A DNA stretch of 64,000 bases from NCBI RefSeq assembly GCF_020921035.1, contig NC_063153.1, positions 10,788,001-10,852,000 on the forward strand, read 5' to 3'. The notes beneath the pieces were generated by a model. That model did not search any database. It was not told the origin of the DNA and worked only from the letters and a program-made list of their open reading frames with translations. Positions 1-19,128 of the stretch are shown here, one piece after another; within the stretch, counting starts at the first letter, position 1; every line of letters starts with the position of its first letter. The translations under genes were made by a program, and so were the position numbers. This stretch comes from Rhodamnia argentea (Eukaryota > Streptophyta > Magnoliopsida > Myrtales > Myrtaceae).

Positions 1-70
1 CGTGTTTGAGCGTGCGTGTGGACGTAGAAGCATGTATGCATGTGTTCTTTGCAATCTTGAAACCCAATAG

Positions 71-6233
<6,163 letters not shown>

Positions 6234-7371
6234 GAAGATTTTGATACATTAATAAGTTTAATGAGCACACCACTTGGTAGAGAACATCCAAGCCCACTTC
6301 TACATGATTACCAACATAAATGTTCAGATGATTCTTTTCAGCAATTTCTTGACTGAGAAAAAGCAATTTATCCGGCAAAGGCTGTCATACATCCATTGAT
6401 GTGCTAGGAAAGGTGAATCCTTCTAATATGTGGGTTCAAATTGCTTGCATTCATAATTTACTTATTAATGCTCTTTCGACTGGGTTTTACAACATTGGAT
6501 CTTGTCATTCTTCATAAATATGAAGCTTTTGTGGTTGAAGAACTTTATTTAACTCTTGCCGCAATGTTCAACCTGCTGGTTGTGAGCAGATTCCCAGTTG
6601 TCCAAGTGTTATATGCATTGTAAACTGAAATTCTAAATTTGGGACTTGCGATTGTAAATGGTTTATTGGATCAACTCAGCCTGCCTTAGGGACAAAACAA
6701 TCACTTGCACATACAGCCCTTTGGTTGATTATACGAGTTAATCAGATTAACTCGTTATTCGATTGTTATCTTCTTCTTTAGGACTTGTCCGAACTCCCCT
6801 GGCAAACATCTATCTGCACGAACTTTACGATGATGTGGATGTGGGGAATTTGAGTGTCATATGATTAGGATTGCATAGAAAACAAGTTCGGACTATTTGA
6901 GCACGATTCCTTTGCAAAAACTCAGATGGCTGTGTTCAAAAGTTGCTTTCTCATTCGATGAATCCGTGTGCAGTTAAACTATATGCGGGAGGCAGAGAAA
7001 CTGAGCTAGGATAGAGAACGACAAAGACCATCATTAACCTTATGAAAAGCAGAAAGGGAGAAAGCTCAAAAGAGGCCTCAAAAGTGTAAAGTGAAAGATG
7101 GTGTTCCATCAAGGGGATCAATCGTGCTTATATGGAGTGCATGTGGGGGGTCTACCACTTAGGAATGGACTCTTCTGCTAGTAATGATGTGAACGACGAA
7201 CCTCACATCCAATGAACTCTTCAACAAAGGATCAATTCATCAAAGAATTATGGTTTAATACTTTGTTCAACATGGCTGCTCAGCACGCCAAAGAACAAAA
7301 GTTGGCATCCCACCTACGCAAAAGATGCATACTCCCTTAGCTCGCCGAAAAATCTGCATGCGCGATTTTGG

Positions 7372-7374
<3 letters not shown>

Positions 7375-7416
<42 letters not shown>
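7375..7416. repeat. (GA)n microsatellite
   Basis: Uninterrupted AG dinucleotide run of about 42 bases. Confidence 0.97.
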
Positions 7417-7418
<2 letters not shown>

Positions 7419-8547
7419 TTGATCTGTGCCTCAAGGACGGCAAAGTGTGATGATGCTCTCTCTGTACTAGTCGAGCATGTATGGAAAGAGTGAATATTCA
7501 AGCGCTTTCAGATCATCAGAATAGTTCCAATCTGTCAAAGAGAACAAGCTCCCAATGTCCCACATAAGTAGGTTACTGCAAAGGATAAAGACTGCCATTT
7601 GTTATCATCGTTGAAACAGAAGTCAGCCTGTTTTGCACCGGGACACCAAGTAAGAAAGTTGAGAAAGTTTATCAGAGAAAGTGGACCCTTCAAGCGACTT
7701 TTTCGGATTCCTCAAAATGGACAAGCTGAAATGATTGCTGCCACGCGTTACACTATCTCCCGGGATCGGCTCGAGTCAAAGACATTTTGGAACTCAGATG
7801 CATCGTATGTGCGTTAACGCTACGTTTGCTAATTCAGATGCAGAATCAAGAATATACCCGGTGTCTTTGTCATGGCATTAGCAAGACTCCTGGCCCTGTC
7901 CTATTTGAGCAATTGTTAGAACTGAAGAACGAGCAAAATTTTGTTGGAGCATTCATTGGACCTGCCCTCTCTTGTTTTATTTCATTTTGGAAGAATAAAT
8001 ATCTGGGTTGAGCTAAATAGCTCTAATCTTTCAAAGTCAGAAGGTATGTGAGGCCAAGAACAAGAAGTTTGTATGCATGTATTGACACCAAGTTCATCAG
8101 CAGAATGATTCTTCCTAAAAAGTTTCCTCTCTTCAAGTTTTGGGTTTGAGCAAGCATGATTAATTCGTTGTGGTTCCCAGCTAAACAAGAAACAAGCTGT
8201 CGTGTCCCTAAGTGTTGAATCAGGGATGTGACCACAACCACCAAGTGTAGTCCACATATTGTTAATTGCGCATGTAAACGTGCTTGCTTTTTTCTAATGC
8301 GGCTTCAGTTCTCAGCATCCGGAATCTCCATTGCCATTGCCTCTTGCAGCGCTAACACACGGTCCACTTGAGTCGAAGTGAAAGCTGAAAGAACCCGTCC
8401 GCTGTACATTCCCACTGAAGCACGGTTGTGATAAAACCAGGTTTTCCAGCCATCTGTATTGTATAGTGGTTCTTCCTCTTAATTGGTAGGGGAGTTGAGA
8501 ATCTCCACAGGCTTAAAGTCAATCTGCTCTTGCTGATGCCTGCAAGG

Positions 8548-8553
8548 TGTCTC
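8548..8553 (+). promoter_or_regulatory. Candidate auxin response element TGTCTC
   Basis: TGTCTC lies about 240 bases upstream of the Aux/IAA ATG. ARF proteins bind this hexamer, and most Aux/IAA genes are auxin-induced. It overlaps a short pyrimidine run (TGTCTCTCTTTC), so a chance match is quite possible. Confidence 0.3.
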
Positions 8554-8785
8554 TCTTTCAGTCAATTTCCATAGCAAAGTACCTGAGAAAGGTTTGAGTC
8601 TGAAACTGAGTAATCTATGTTTTAAGCATTTCGCACATCCCATGATGACGACGGATTGTTTTCAGAAGGATTCTGAGCGTATTTCACTTTTCATCCATTT
8701 TATCCTGATATACTGAGTTCCCAAAACTGAAATATCGTATTTCACATGCTCTTCCGTTAGCTTTGTCATCATTTAAACAGTACAA

Positions 8786-10734
8786 ATGGATGTTTATTCT
8801 CATTTATGCAGAATGCCTACTAAGGCAAAAGAAGGGTGCTCAGGAAACAATAAGACAGATGCAGGAAACGATAAGAACTTGGACCTGAGGCTCAGTCCTC
8901 CTGGAGAAAGTTTTATTCATGGAGCCAAAAGGGTGTTTGAAGACACTGTAACTCTTAAAGCAAGAGATACAAAGCTCTTGCATAAACACCCCTGCCCGAA
9001 GGCCCCTTCGACCAACCAAAAGATTGAGGAACTTGCCGATAGCAGGACATGCTGGCCTGAGACAACAACTTTGGCTCTTCGGAGAGTGATCCAGGAACTG
9101 AAGACGCAAAGCAGTTCTTCATACAAACCGTTCTCTTTGACCTCCCCGCCGAAAGTGACGGTTGGGAAATCTTCACAAGAGGGTGTCTTTAATGAAGCAG
9201 ACTTTCTCAATCTAAACAGTGAAGCCCTTTCAAGTCCTGTTATTCTGACAGGAAATGCTCCGAAAAGGTTATTTTGCTAAGCTTGCCTTATTATTCTCCC
9301 TTGTTCCTACTCGTATCGAGCTAAAAATCATGGGGAGTTGCTCAGCCACGGAATTTGGAAAAACTTTAGTTTTGAAAAGAAAACGAATGAGCATGCATTA
9401 GGGTATTTTAGGTTGTCTCTCTCATAAAGAACAGAGAAGATGTAGCAAAAATGAAGATGGACCTCCCAAAATAGAAGAAGGATGTCCTATGATTTGATTG
9501 CAATTGAAGTGTGTAACTTATCAGTGAAGAAACGGGTAAAAGAATTCTCTCCAGGGTAAGAACGTGGCACTAGCTCATTTAGTACTACGCAAAACCGGCA
9601 CATTCCTCAGGGTCCAGAGATGCAACATATCCATATCTGTGAACTGTTTTAGAGACCCAACTTGAGTGTATCGGTCCTTTGTTTGCAGAATTCCGCCTGG
9701 TCCAGTCGTTGGGTGGCCGCCAATAGCTTCCTTCAGGAAAAACGTTGCAAACAACTTCTTGTGCGGGCAAACTCCTGAGTTGTCATCAAAAAACGTTGGG
9801 AAGCAGGACAATGGTGAACGTCAATCAGAAGATCCAAACCAGCACATGTTTGTAAAGATCTACATGGATGGATTCCCAATAGGAAGAAAACTGAACCTCA
9901 AAGCCTATGACAGTTATGAGAAGCTCTCTGTTGCCATTTATGAACTCTTTAGAGGCCTTCTTGCTGGTAAAACCTCAAACTCCATGCACCTCAGTCGAAG
10001 AATGGTATTTGGTTAATGAGTTAGCACTTGAGTATCTGTCCTCTCCTCTTGAAGACAAACATGACACAAGTCATGCTAAGTTTTTAATGTCCTAACCTTT
10101 CACTTTTCAGCTCAGAGTGCTATAGGTGATGAGACTAACACCGAGAGAGAGGACAGGAAGGCTGAAAATGGGGAATGCACTCTAGTTTATGACGATAATG
10201 AAGGAGACAGGATACTTGTTGGCGATGTTCCGTGGAAGTAAGCGCTCTTCCTTTCTTAGTGTTCGTGTCAACAAATAACCTGCATCATATTTGTTGACCA
10301 TAATTCGGTAACTCAACGAAGGAACATACAGCAACGACACCTTTGAAATGATTCAAAGCTGCTCATAACTGATCATCTTTCCTAATACAGGTTTCTTCAC
10401 ATTGTGTACTTGAATTTGCATCAAAATAAAAAGGATTCCAACTAGTTTCATAGTGATCTCAATCACACGATTACATAAAAGTGCTCTCCCAACACAATCT
10501 TATCGTTCTCTCGTAGTATGTTCGTATCTACTGCCAAGAGGCTGCGCATCTTGAAGAGCTCGGGCCACACAGCTTCCCCGCCATGTGAGTTCCTTTTTCA
10601 GGTTCTTCTTGAACTTACCATAATAGGGCTGTCTTCATTCACCCCTGTTCTTTTTTTTTTTTTTTTGTCTCTCAGTTGTAAGCAGTGACCAAGGAAACAC
10701 ACCTCTTGATTCAGCAGCAACAACTGGAAAATGA
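8786..10734 (+). CDS. Aux/IAA transcriptional repressor, IAA18/IAA26/IAA28-like (5 exons)
   Basis: Auxin-degraded nuclear repressor that binds ARF activators. Exons: 8786-9267, 9689-9966, 10111-10237, 10517-10584, 10676-10734; the frame closes to 337 residues. Domain I: an EAR motif LDLRL at 32-36, the TOPLESS-binding type. Domain II degron: VVGWPPI at 167-173, intact, so TIR1/AFB-dependent turnover is expected. Domains III/IV (PB1): starts near Met214 (MFVKIYMDG) with its lysine, and carries the acidic EGD motif and GDVPW (291-295). The LFRGLLA segment is typical of the IAA18/26 group. The start is uncertain: ATG 8786 and ATG 8813 are both in frame, and the sequence just before 8813 (TTATGCAG) looks like a 3' splice site, so a leader intron with start at 8813 (328 residues) is possible. 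It is somewhat longer than Arabidopsis IAA26. Confidence 0.94.
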
Positions 10735-11505
10735 GGGAGACCTTGAGCTGAACATCAGGACTTCACAAATTCAAGGACTTGTATATCATGCTTCCTAGTA
10801 TATTTTTTTTTTTTTTTTTTTGGACTGTCCATAAAGCTATTCTATATGTTTGTGTGTTTTTAGTTCTTGTCCAGCTATTTGTACATAGCATATGCAGTAG
10901 TTTATTAGGACTTATCAGCTGAAGCATGTATGCAATTACAAGTAGTTTGTTATCTGCTACAAATAAAATTCCACTCAACAGAATGGATTTCAGTGTTTAT
11001 ATCTCAACTTGGTTTCATGTCTTAATTCCCATTCTTTTTCAGCTTTTCCTCGGTAAAGATAATGCCATCGTGTTTAGCATGTAACAAATTTCATCTCCAT
11101 TCCAATTCCTGTTAATTCTAGAATGTATATTCCACCTATAACAGATGCTTCCATCATGTTTTGAATTTTCAAGGACGTTTGGTGAACCTAAGCATGCAGT
11201 TTCTTTATCAAATTCACTTCTTTCAGAAGAAAATCTAGGCTTCTTGTGGGCCGGGTACCTGTTTAATTCTCTCTCTTTCTAGAAACCCTTTTTTGTCAGC
11301 AGGAAAAATTAGACTTGCCAATCTTGTTTCCGAGTGTCTTTCGAGGTTTAACTTCTCATAACTACAGATTTCTACTCCATGAGTAACGATTCTTGCCCCC
11401 GCTATAGTTTTCTCTTTTTCACTGTGTTCTTCACATTTTACCCATCCAAGCATGGAGCTCTTCTTAAAAAACTGATGAGTGTATGGTATTATGGACCGGA
11501 GATTT
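10735..11505. other. 3' flank of the Aux/IAA gene
   Basis: Expected 3' UTR and terminator region, with a poly-T run near 10803-10820. No other gene seen. Confidence 0.5.
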
Positions 11506-11943
11506 GGGAAAATTATCCAAAAAGTCTTGAACCTATCAATATGGCGGTTAATTCAGTCCTAAACCTTTTAATTATGTCAATTTAGTCCTAAACCTTTTGA
11601 CAATTGGCCAATTCAATCTTAAACTTTTCAATTATATCAATTAGTTCTAAACATTTTGATGATTTGTCAATTTAATCCTAAACTTGTTGAAGTTTTGCAA
11701 ATTTAGTCCTAAATCTATTATTTAGATAATTGGGTGAAATGACTACATTGGCCAATTGTCAGAAGGTTTATAACTAAACTCGCAAATAATCAAAAGGTTT
11801 ATGACTGAATTGGCATAATTGAAAAATTTATGACTGAATTGACAAATCGTTAAAAGATTTATGACTAAATTGGCCCAATTAAAAAGTTTAGAACTAAATT
11901 GACCGCCACACAATAGGTTTAGGACTTTTTGTACAATTTTTCT
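11506..11943. mobile_element. Foldback (MITE-like) element, family A
   Basis: The left end (AAAATTATCCAAAAAGTC...) is the imperfect reverse complement of the right end (...GACTTTTTGTACAATTTTT). Inside each arm the phrase 'AGTCCTAAACCTTTT' and variants recur about every 35-40 bases, inverted between arms. No coding capacity. Exact ends and target-site duplication were not determined. Confidence 0.75.
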
Positions 11944-13619
11944 CGGGAGATTTCACCGCAAGACTCTTTCCTTCTTTTAACAATCAAAGACAGGCAGAGC
12001 AGATTCGATGCTGAGATTAGCAAATTTGGGAAAAGTAACAAGAAATTTTGTGAGGTATATAATTCCACCATTGTCTTTGACGCAGAGCAGAGGACATTGA
12101 CTCAGCAAATATAGGAAAGATCATGCCTTTGTTCGAATGGACAACATAATCAGCAGCCGCACCTTGCATTCAAAAAGGGCATGAAGAAATTCAAAATTGA
12201 TAAGATCATTTAGTCCACGAGAAACAACTGCTGTTCGTTGTTTTTTTTTTTTTTTTTACCCACTTCCCTCCCCTTCAATTAGTAAAAATATTTTGGGCAC
12301 ACAAAATATTTAATTTAGAAAATTATGAAAATAGTTGAACCTTCCTACGACTTTAAGATTATGCTTTTTGACGTAATTGATCTTTGTCTTTGTCTTTGCA
12401 TCAACTGCCTAAATGCATTGACTGCTTTTGCTGGCTCTGAAATCATTTGGCTTGAGTTTGAGACTCTTACTTTTATTTTCATAGTTTTTGTCACATCATT
12501 GTGAAAATGAAATATCAAAAGCCAAGTTTGAAAGCCCATTCAATCTTGTACCGACACCTGTGGAATAATCTAATCTAATAAATCATAGTAAAAGTGACTT
12601 TTTGAACATTAAATGCGTTCAATAAAATTTTAAGGTTCTTTAAGAAAAGTAAAGTTTAAGGTGAAATCACTTGAAATCTCAATCTAAATATTGAGATGTT
12701 TTTAGATGTGTGTAATACATTAGAAGTGACCTTTCGAACATTTTATTGCAGGTTTTTTAAATAAAAAATTAAGATTTTTTAAGAAAAGAAAAGGCTTAAA
12801 GGAAAATCTCTAATAATCTCAATTAAAATGTAGATATTATATTAATTTGAGATACTTTATATGAGTAATTAAAGTGACTATGAACAGCAATTACACGATA
12901 AAAAGAAGTCTTTTCATTTTTTTCAAGCAATCTCAAGAGTAGAATATTTCATAATATCAATGTCATAAGTTTTGTATATACTTAATAATGTTTAACATAG
13001 TAAATCGTAGAATTACGTCCATGAGAATGACGAGAAAACAATAATGCTATAGGCATGGTATAATATCTGGTAGAAAAAAAAAAAAGCAAATATTCACATA
13101 TTAGCGCGCTTCCACACGCCGAAATTTGTTACTTGAAATAAAATTTATAGCACAGTTGATTGATGGTATGTGAAACGACACATCGAGAATAGAAAAAAAA
13201 AAATCTATAGCAATAATATCAACTATACTGTGCACAATATGTTATTCAATATATGATACTTGATAATTATTGACAAGAATAGATTATGTAATATAGACCG
13301 TAAAATTACTTTGGCTCAATCCCATACAAAATGAATTAAGATTAGAGTGACTTTTTTTTTGTTCGAAAGATTAGAGTGATTTTCACATGATAAAAAAATG
13401 ACGATTTCTAAAATTCACAAAATAATCGTGTTAAGCTAAAAAAAGATAGCAATATAAGATAATTTTAGTTTTATGAAGTAGGACATATAAAACACTTGCT
13501 AAGTGTAAAGTTGATTTATATATAAGACCAACAGCCCTACATCATTCGATAATAACGATACATATTATTTTGTATGGAATTTATTTAAATTACCATGCTA
13601 CAGTCACAAGTAGGCCCTG
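11944..13619. other. AT-rich intergenic DNA
   Basis: No coding exon, RNA gene or clear element recognised. Contains poly-T and poly-A runs (for example near 12239-12257). Confidence 0.5.
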
Positions 13620-13900
13620 AGAAATATTAAAAAAATTTGTGATAAAAGAAAATATTTTTCAAGAAAATCATTTTTGAAGAAGAAGTTGTTTAGTTTTCAT
13701 TTGTTTTGTGGTTTAGGGAATCTTATTTCTTTCCTACCAGAAGAGGAAGTGGTTCTCCCTTAAACTAAGTTTGTCATTTTCAGTTCATGCAAGACATTTT
13801 CCACAAATCGATACTTTTTCCATCATCCAAATATCAAAAAGACCGAAAATAGTTTTTCGAAAATAATTTTCTCTTAATAAACGAACGCACTAAATAGAGA
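13620..13900. repeat. Foldback-type AT-rich repeat, family G (weak)
   Basis: Phrases such as GAAAATATTTTTC at the left and GAAAATAATTTTCTCTTAATAAACGAACGC at the right face each other in inverted orientation. Similar phrases occur near 41240-41500, 46490-46580 and 47270-47360. Boundaries uncertain. Confidence 0.4.
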
Positions 13901-14014
13901 TTTTAAACATGCTTAATATGGGCAAATGCACTAGTAGTAGTTTAAGTAACACTGATACCGACACGCGGCAAAGAATTCTGGCGCGTTGGAATATAATATA
14001 TATAAGATAAATTA

Positions 14015-14036
14015 CCCCCCCCCACACACACACACA
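14015..14036. repeat. (C)n(CA)n simple repeat
   Basis: A run of nine C followed by CA dinucleotides, then an alternating TA tract to about 14058. Confidence 0.9.
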
Positions 14037-15053
14037 TAAATATATATGTATATATAACTATCAAATGTGAGTTTCTTCTTCTTCCGTTGGAGATTCACGA
14101 TTAGGTTCTTTTTTAGCTGGCTAAATATAATAATTTTGGGGTAGCTGGATATATAACTTAAATATATTTTTTTTTTATAGATTTACATTTTGATCTCTAA
14201 TTTATCGAAAATATTTAAAATTGACTCCGTGCGTGTCGGAATAACGTGTCATAATGCTGGAATCGCATATCACTAACATGTCCAGAGTGCTGATTACATA
14301 TCAATCACGTATTGGAGACAATCTCGGAAAGATTGTCCGTGCTTCCTAAATATTAGTTCAATTTAAAAGTCAGCCGCCCCTGCTCTCAGCCTCTTGTCGA
14401 AGTGACTTTGCAAAACGTGTTTTTTTTTTCTCCTTTTTTGGTTCCTAACTTTGCAAAAAGTGTTTTGTCATCCCACAGATTGGTCAAACAATCTTCTTTT
14501 CTATAGCGGCAACATGTGAGACGCCTTCTAGAACAAGGGGTCCACCAAAAAAAATAAAGAATGAAGTTAAATTTAATTCAATTCTATTTAACAAAATAAG
14601 CTAATGCATTCGGCCAAAAAAAAAATTCAAAAGGCATGAGCTAATGCTAGCAACCCAACGCACAAATTGAACATAATCATGTGATTTTCGGGTATAAGTC
14701 ATGAGGGGGGAAAACCCACCCCCTGTTTTTACCATAGTCGGTTGGTGAAACATTATTTTCGATCCATTTCTAAATTACAAGTAGGAAATGATATAATAAT
14801 CTTTTCTTATATCTAAACATTTAACAAGAACTCTAATAACCCTCTAGCCAACCATTAACAAGTCATATCACGCAGCATAATACTTCAATAAAATTAGACA
14901 AGGTTGCACAAAAGCGTGCATCGTGAAATCCATGTGAAAAAAAAGAAGCCCCTAAACGAATTGAAAGAAATTCGAGTTTCTAAGAATCACTATTTAGATC
15001 GCACTGTTCGCGTGCTTTAAAGGGATAAAAAGGATATAAAAGATCTCACATGC

Positions 15054-15438
15054 ATGGACTTTAGAGTTTATACCACGAAAAATCTCAAACTACTACACAT
15101 GTGATAAATTTATTCCAAGCTAATCTTTTGACCACCAAAAATTCTGAACCCGGTACACATGTGACAAACTTATCCTATATTCCGTTAAATTTTATAATCA
15201 AATTGCTGAATTAGATGACACGCGGCGGTTGACGGATGTGCTAGTTCAGGATTTTTAAACTCCGTTTGTCACAAGTATCGTAGTTTTTGATTTTTTGTGG
15301 TATTAATCCAATTTAACGAAAACTAGCGGTCAATATATTTGTCACAAGTATATCAGTTTTGAAGTTTTGTGGTCAAAATATTCATTTGAGGTAAATTTAT
15401 CATAAATGTATCACTTTAAAATTTTTCATGATATTAAC
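15054..15438. mobile_element. Foldback (MITE-like) element, family B, copy 1
   Basis: Arms carry inverted versions of a phrase meaning-free but highly repeated: 'ACCACGAAAAATCTCAAACT' then 'ACACATGTGATAAATTTATC' on the left, and their reverse complements on the right, ending ...TTCATGATATTAACTCTA. A second copy is at 38338-38757. No coding capacity. Confidence 0.75.
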
Positions 15439-15803
15439 TCTATACTTATAGTAAGTTATCTTAACCTATTGCGAGAGTAACATCACACTGTATAATATTC
15501 TTTTTCTAGATGATTAAAAACAGTCCACTAATTTGACTATGGTTGGATTCATAACCACCCCATTTTTCTTGGCTAAAAAACCCCCAAAAATTGATGGGAC
15601 CATCCTAACAATTTATGCTACTCTTTTTCATTTTATTCCTTGGAATGTTGTAGCTTTTGTCAAAGGTTAAGTTGAACCGTGGTGGATTAAAACTCTATTA
15701 GTTTGACTCACCAGCAAACCTTATCACTATCAGTGGCACAAGCGTAAATAATCTCAATGTCAGTGTCATTTGCTAGCGCAGTTAGTCAAGAACATAAGAA
15801 CAA

Positions 15804-15811
15804 TATAAATA
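15804..15811 (+). promoter_or_regulatory. TATA box for the LRR receptor kinase gene
   Basis: TATAAATA lies about 150 bases upstream of the ATG at 15960, a spacing that leaves a leader of roughly 120 bases. Confidence 0.55.
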
Positions 15812-15959
15812 GCCCCAACTCCTATCTTTACCAAGCACGCCAATGTGGAACATTGAAACTCCTCCCTTCTGTTTCCGTTGGTTTTTTTTTGGGCCAACCA
15901 ACTTTCCCGGCAAAGGGAAGGGCACATAACCGCCGGATCAACCGACCGAACCCGCTGAA

Positions 15960-18900
15960 ATGTCCAAACTGCCCTTTCCGTTCCGAAAGCTCGGCCTCCC
16001 CCTCCTCTTCCTCTCTCTTCTCTCCATACCCTTTTGTGTAATCTCACAGGGTCAGGCCACAGATGAGCTCGCGGCCCTGCTGAACCTGAAGCAGCAGTGG
16101 GGCAATCCACCTGCTCTCCAATCGTGGACCTCATCGTCTCCGACACTGTGCGGCTGGCCGGAGATCAACTGCACCGGCGGCTCGGTCACGGGACTCCTCC
16201 TCGAGGACATGAACATCACCGAGCCGATCCCGCCTTCGATTTGCGACCTCAAGAGCCTCACTCAGCTTAACCTCTCATGGAATTACATTCCTGGTGGATT
16301 CCCAAGGGCGCTGTATAACTGTTCCAAGCTTCAAATCTTGGACCTTTCTCAGAACTACTTCGTGGGTCCAATTCCTAGTGACATTGACCAGCTCTCGGGC
16401 CTCACCTACTTGGATGTCGGCGGGAACAATTTCTCCGGCGACATTCCAGCGGAGATAGGGCGGTTGCGGGGGCTGCAGACCCTGAACTTGTACCAGAATC
16501 AGTTCAATGGCACGTTTCCCAAGGAAATTGGGGACTTGGCCAATCTTGAAGTTCTGCGCATGGCCTATAATGACGAGTTCGTGCCTGCAATGATACCCAA
16601 GGAATTCGGGCAGCTCAAGAAGCTGAGGTTCCTGTGGATGAAGCAGTGCAATCTGATCGATGGAATTCCTGAGAGCTTCTCGAACTTGTCCAGTCTCGAG
16701 CACCTGGATCTGTCCGGAAACGCGTTGACAGGCGGCATCCCTGGTGGGTTGTTTTCTTTACAGAACCTAAGCTATGTGTATCTGTTCCATAACCAATTGT
16801 CTGGTGCATTACCCACCTCTATTTCGTCGAAGAACTTGATCGAGATCGATCTAGCTATGAACGACCTGACCGGCTCGATCCCGGAAGATTTTGGGACGTT
16901 GCAAAGTCTCCGCCTTTTGAATCTGTTTTGGAATCAATTGTCAGGCCACATACCGGTGGGTATAGCCCAGCTTCCTTCGCTTATAGATTTCCGTGTTTTT
17001 GACAACAAGCTGAGCGGTGTGTTGCCACCCGAGTTTGGCCTATATTCGCCGCTGGAAGCCTTCGAGATCTCGAATAATAACCTCAGTGGTGAGTTGCCGA
17101 AAACTCTGTGCACTAATGGTGTCTTGCTAGGTGTTGTTGCTTACTCCAATAATCTGAGCGGACAAGTTCCGGAATCACTCGGGAACTGCAATAGTTTGCG
17201 GACAATTCAGCTTTACAACAACAACTTCTCCGGTGAACTTCCTTCGGGCATTTGGACGCTGCTCAATTTGTCAAGCTTGACGGTAAGTCAAAACTCCTTT
17301 TCGGGTGGTCTTCCGAGAAAGCTTGCATGGAATTTGTCTAGAGTGGAGATCAGCAACAACAGATTTTCTGGCCCAATTCCGGCCGAAGTCTCTTCATGGT
17401 CGAGTCTAGCGGTCTTGAAGGCGAGCAACAATCTGTTCTCTGGCAATGTCCCTGAAGAATTGACTAGTCTTTCTCGACTTATCGTTCTATCAATGGATGG
17501 CAATCAACTTTCTGGTGAACTCCCTTCAAAGATCATCTCCTGGAAGTCACTAACGAGCTTGAATTTCTCAAAGAATAATCTCTCTGGCCAAATTCCTGCA
17601 GCACTAGGTTCGTTGCCCGACTTGCTCGATCTTGACTTATCGGATAACAAATTCTCAGGCGTGATACCCCCAGAATTGGGCAACTTGAGGCTTACTACTC
17701 TTAATTTGTCGTCCAATCGACTCGGTGGTAGAATCCCAGATGGTTTCAATAATCTGGTGTATGAAAATAGCTTCTTGAGCAATCCTGATCTATGCGCTGG
17801 GGATCCGATGCCGAACATCAGAAGCTGCTATACCAGGAGCAGTAAATCCAACAAGGTTCCTTCAAAGTATCTCGCCCTGATTCTAGTTCTAGCAATCGCC
17901 GCAGTCCTAGCTGCTGTTCTGTTCGCCTTGTTCGTGATCAGAGAGTACTGGCGGAAGAAGCTCAGGCGCGACCTCGCAACTTGGAAGTTAACTTCGTTTC
18001 AGAGGCTCGGGTTCACGGAAGCGAGCATCTTGTCCAATCTAACGGACAATACCATCATAGGAAGCGGCGGCTCAGGCAAGGTGTATCGCGTAGCGGTTAA
18101 CGATTTGGGCGACTACGTAGCTGTCAAACGGATTTGGAACAGCCGAAAGTTGGACTGGAGACAGGAGAAAGAGTTTGCAGCGGAAGTCGAAATACTCGGC
18201 TCTATCCGCCATTCCAATATTGTGAAGTTGCTGTGCTGCATTTCGAGCGAGAACTCGAAGCTGCTCGTGTACGAGTACATGGAGAATCAGAGTCTGGACA
18301 AGTGGCTTCACAGGAACAAGAGGGCGTCGACATTGAAAGGGAGCTCCCCACGCCGGGCCCTGCTGGATTGGCCTACGAGGCTGCAGATCGCTAAAGGAGC
18401 TGCGCAGGGCCTGGGCTATATGCATCATGACTGCTCTCCCCCGATCATACACCGCGATGTGAAGTCGAGCAACATCTTACTGGATTTCCAGTTCAAGGCC
18501 AAGGTGGCGGACTTTGGACTGGCCAAGATGCTGGCCAAGCATGGCGAGTCTCACGACATGTCCGCCGTGGCAGGCTCGTTCGGTTACTTCGCCCCAGGTA
18601 AGAGCTAAGAATTTATTCAAGGAAAATTTTCTGACCAGAGCATAGCTCCCCCATTACCTTAATCATGCCTCAAATATTAAATTCGTGTTTCACGTTGCAG
18701 AATATGCATATAGCACGAAAGTGAATGAGAAGATCGATGTGTACAGCTTTGGAGTCGTGCTCCTAGAACTGGTGACCGGGAGGCAGCCCAATAGCGGGGA
18801 CGAGAACACGAGCCTCACAGAGTGGGCGTGGCGGCACTATGTGGAAGGAAAGCCGATCACCGATGCCCTCGACGAGGAGATCAAGGAACCATGTAACGTA

Positions 18901-19128
18901 GACGAGATGGCGACCGTTTTCAAGCTCGCGCTCGTCTGCACTAGCAGATCGCCGTCCACGAGGCCTCCCATGAAGGAGGTCCTTCACATCCTCCAGAAAT
19001 GCAGCCCCTCGGATGGGAAAAAGGTCGGGCCCGAGTTCGACTTCACGCCCCTGCTCGGAACCGCTACGTATCTTTCCAGTTACAGGCGGAGCAAGAAAGC
19101 CGACGATAGCTTAGTCTACAGCGCGTAA
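15960..19128 (+). CDS. LRR receptor-like kinase, subfamily XI (HSL1-like), complete
   Basis: Plasma-membrane receptor kinase, 1021 residues, with one intron (exons 15960-18597 and 18701-19128) splitting the Glu codon of the APE motif, as expected for this subfamily. Signal peptide at about 1-30; N-terminal cap with a Cys pair (about 61-70); about twenty LRRs; paired Cys before the membrane; transmembrane segment about 637-661. Kinase domain: glycine loop GSGGSGKV (701-708), catalytic Lys723, HRD at 831-833 (an RD kinase, so likely catalytically active), DFG at 851-853. It matches the Arabidopsis At5g25930 protein group closely from memory. Subfamily XI includes peptide-hormone receptors (HAESA, CEPR, PXY), but the ligand of this group is unknown to me, so no ligand is assigned. 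Confidence 0.96.

Larger units (their letters stand above)
6234..8785. other. Intergenic: TrpRS 3' region and Aux/IAA upstream region
   Basis: No coding exon recognised on either strand. The first part should hold the synthetase 3' UTR. A GA microsatellite sits at 7375-7416. The part nearest 8785 probably holds the promoter and leader of the Aux/IAA gene. Confidence 0.6.

Noticed and set aside
15766-16146. Minus-strand frame of 126 codons over the start of the RLK
   Set aside because: It is antisense to the signal peptide and first LRR region of a clear gene and shows no domain.
16275-16703. Minus-strand frame of 142 codons rich in Leu/Glu
   Set aside because: It is antisense to the LRR repeats; the repeat structure of the sense strand keeps it open.
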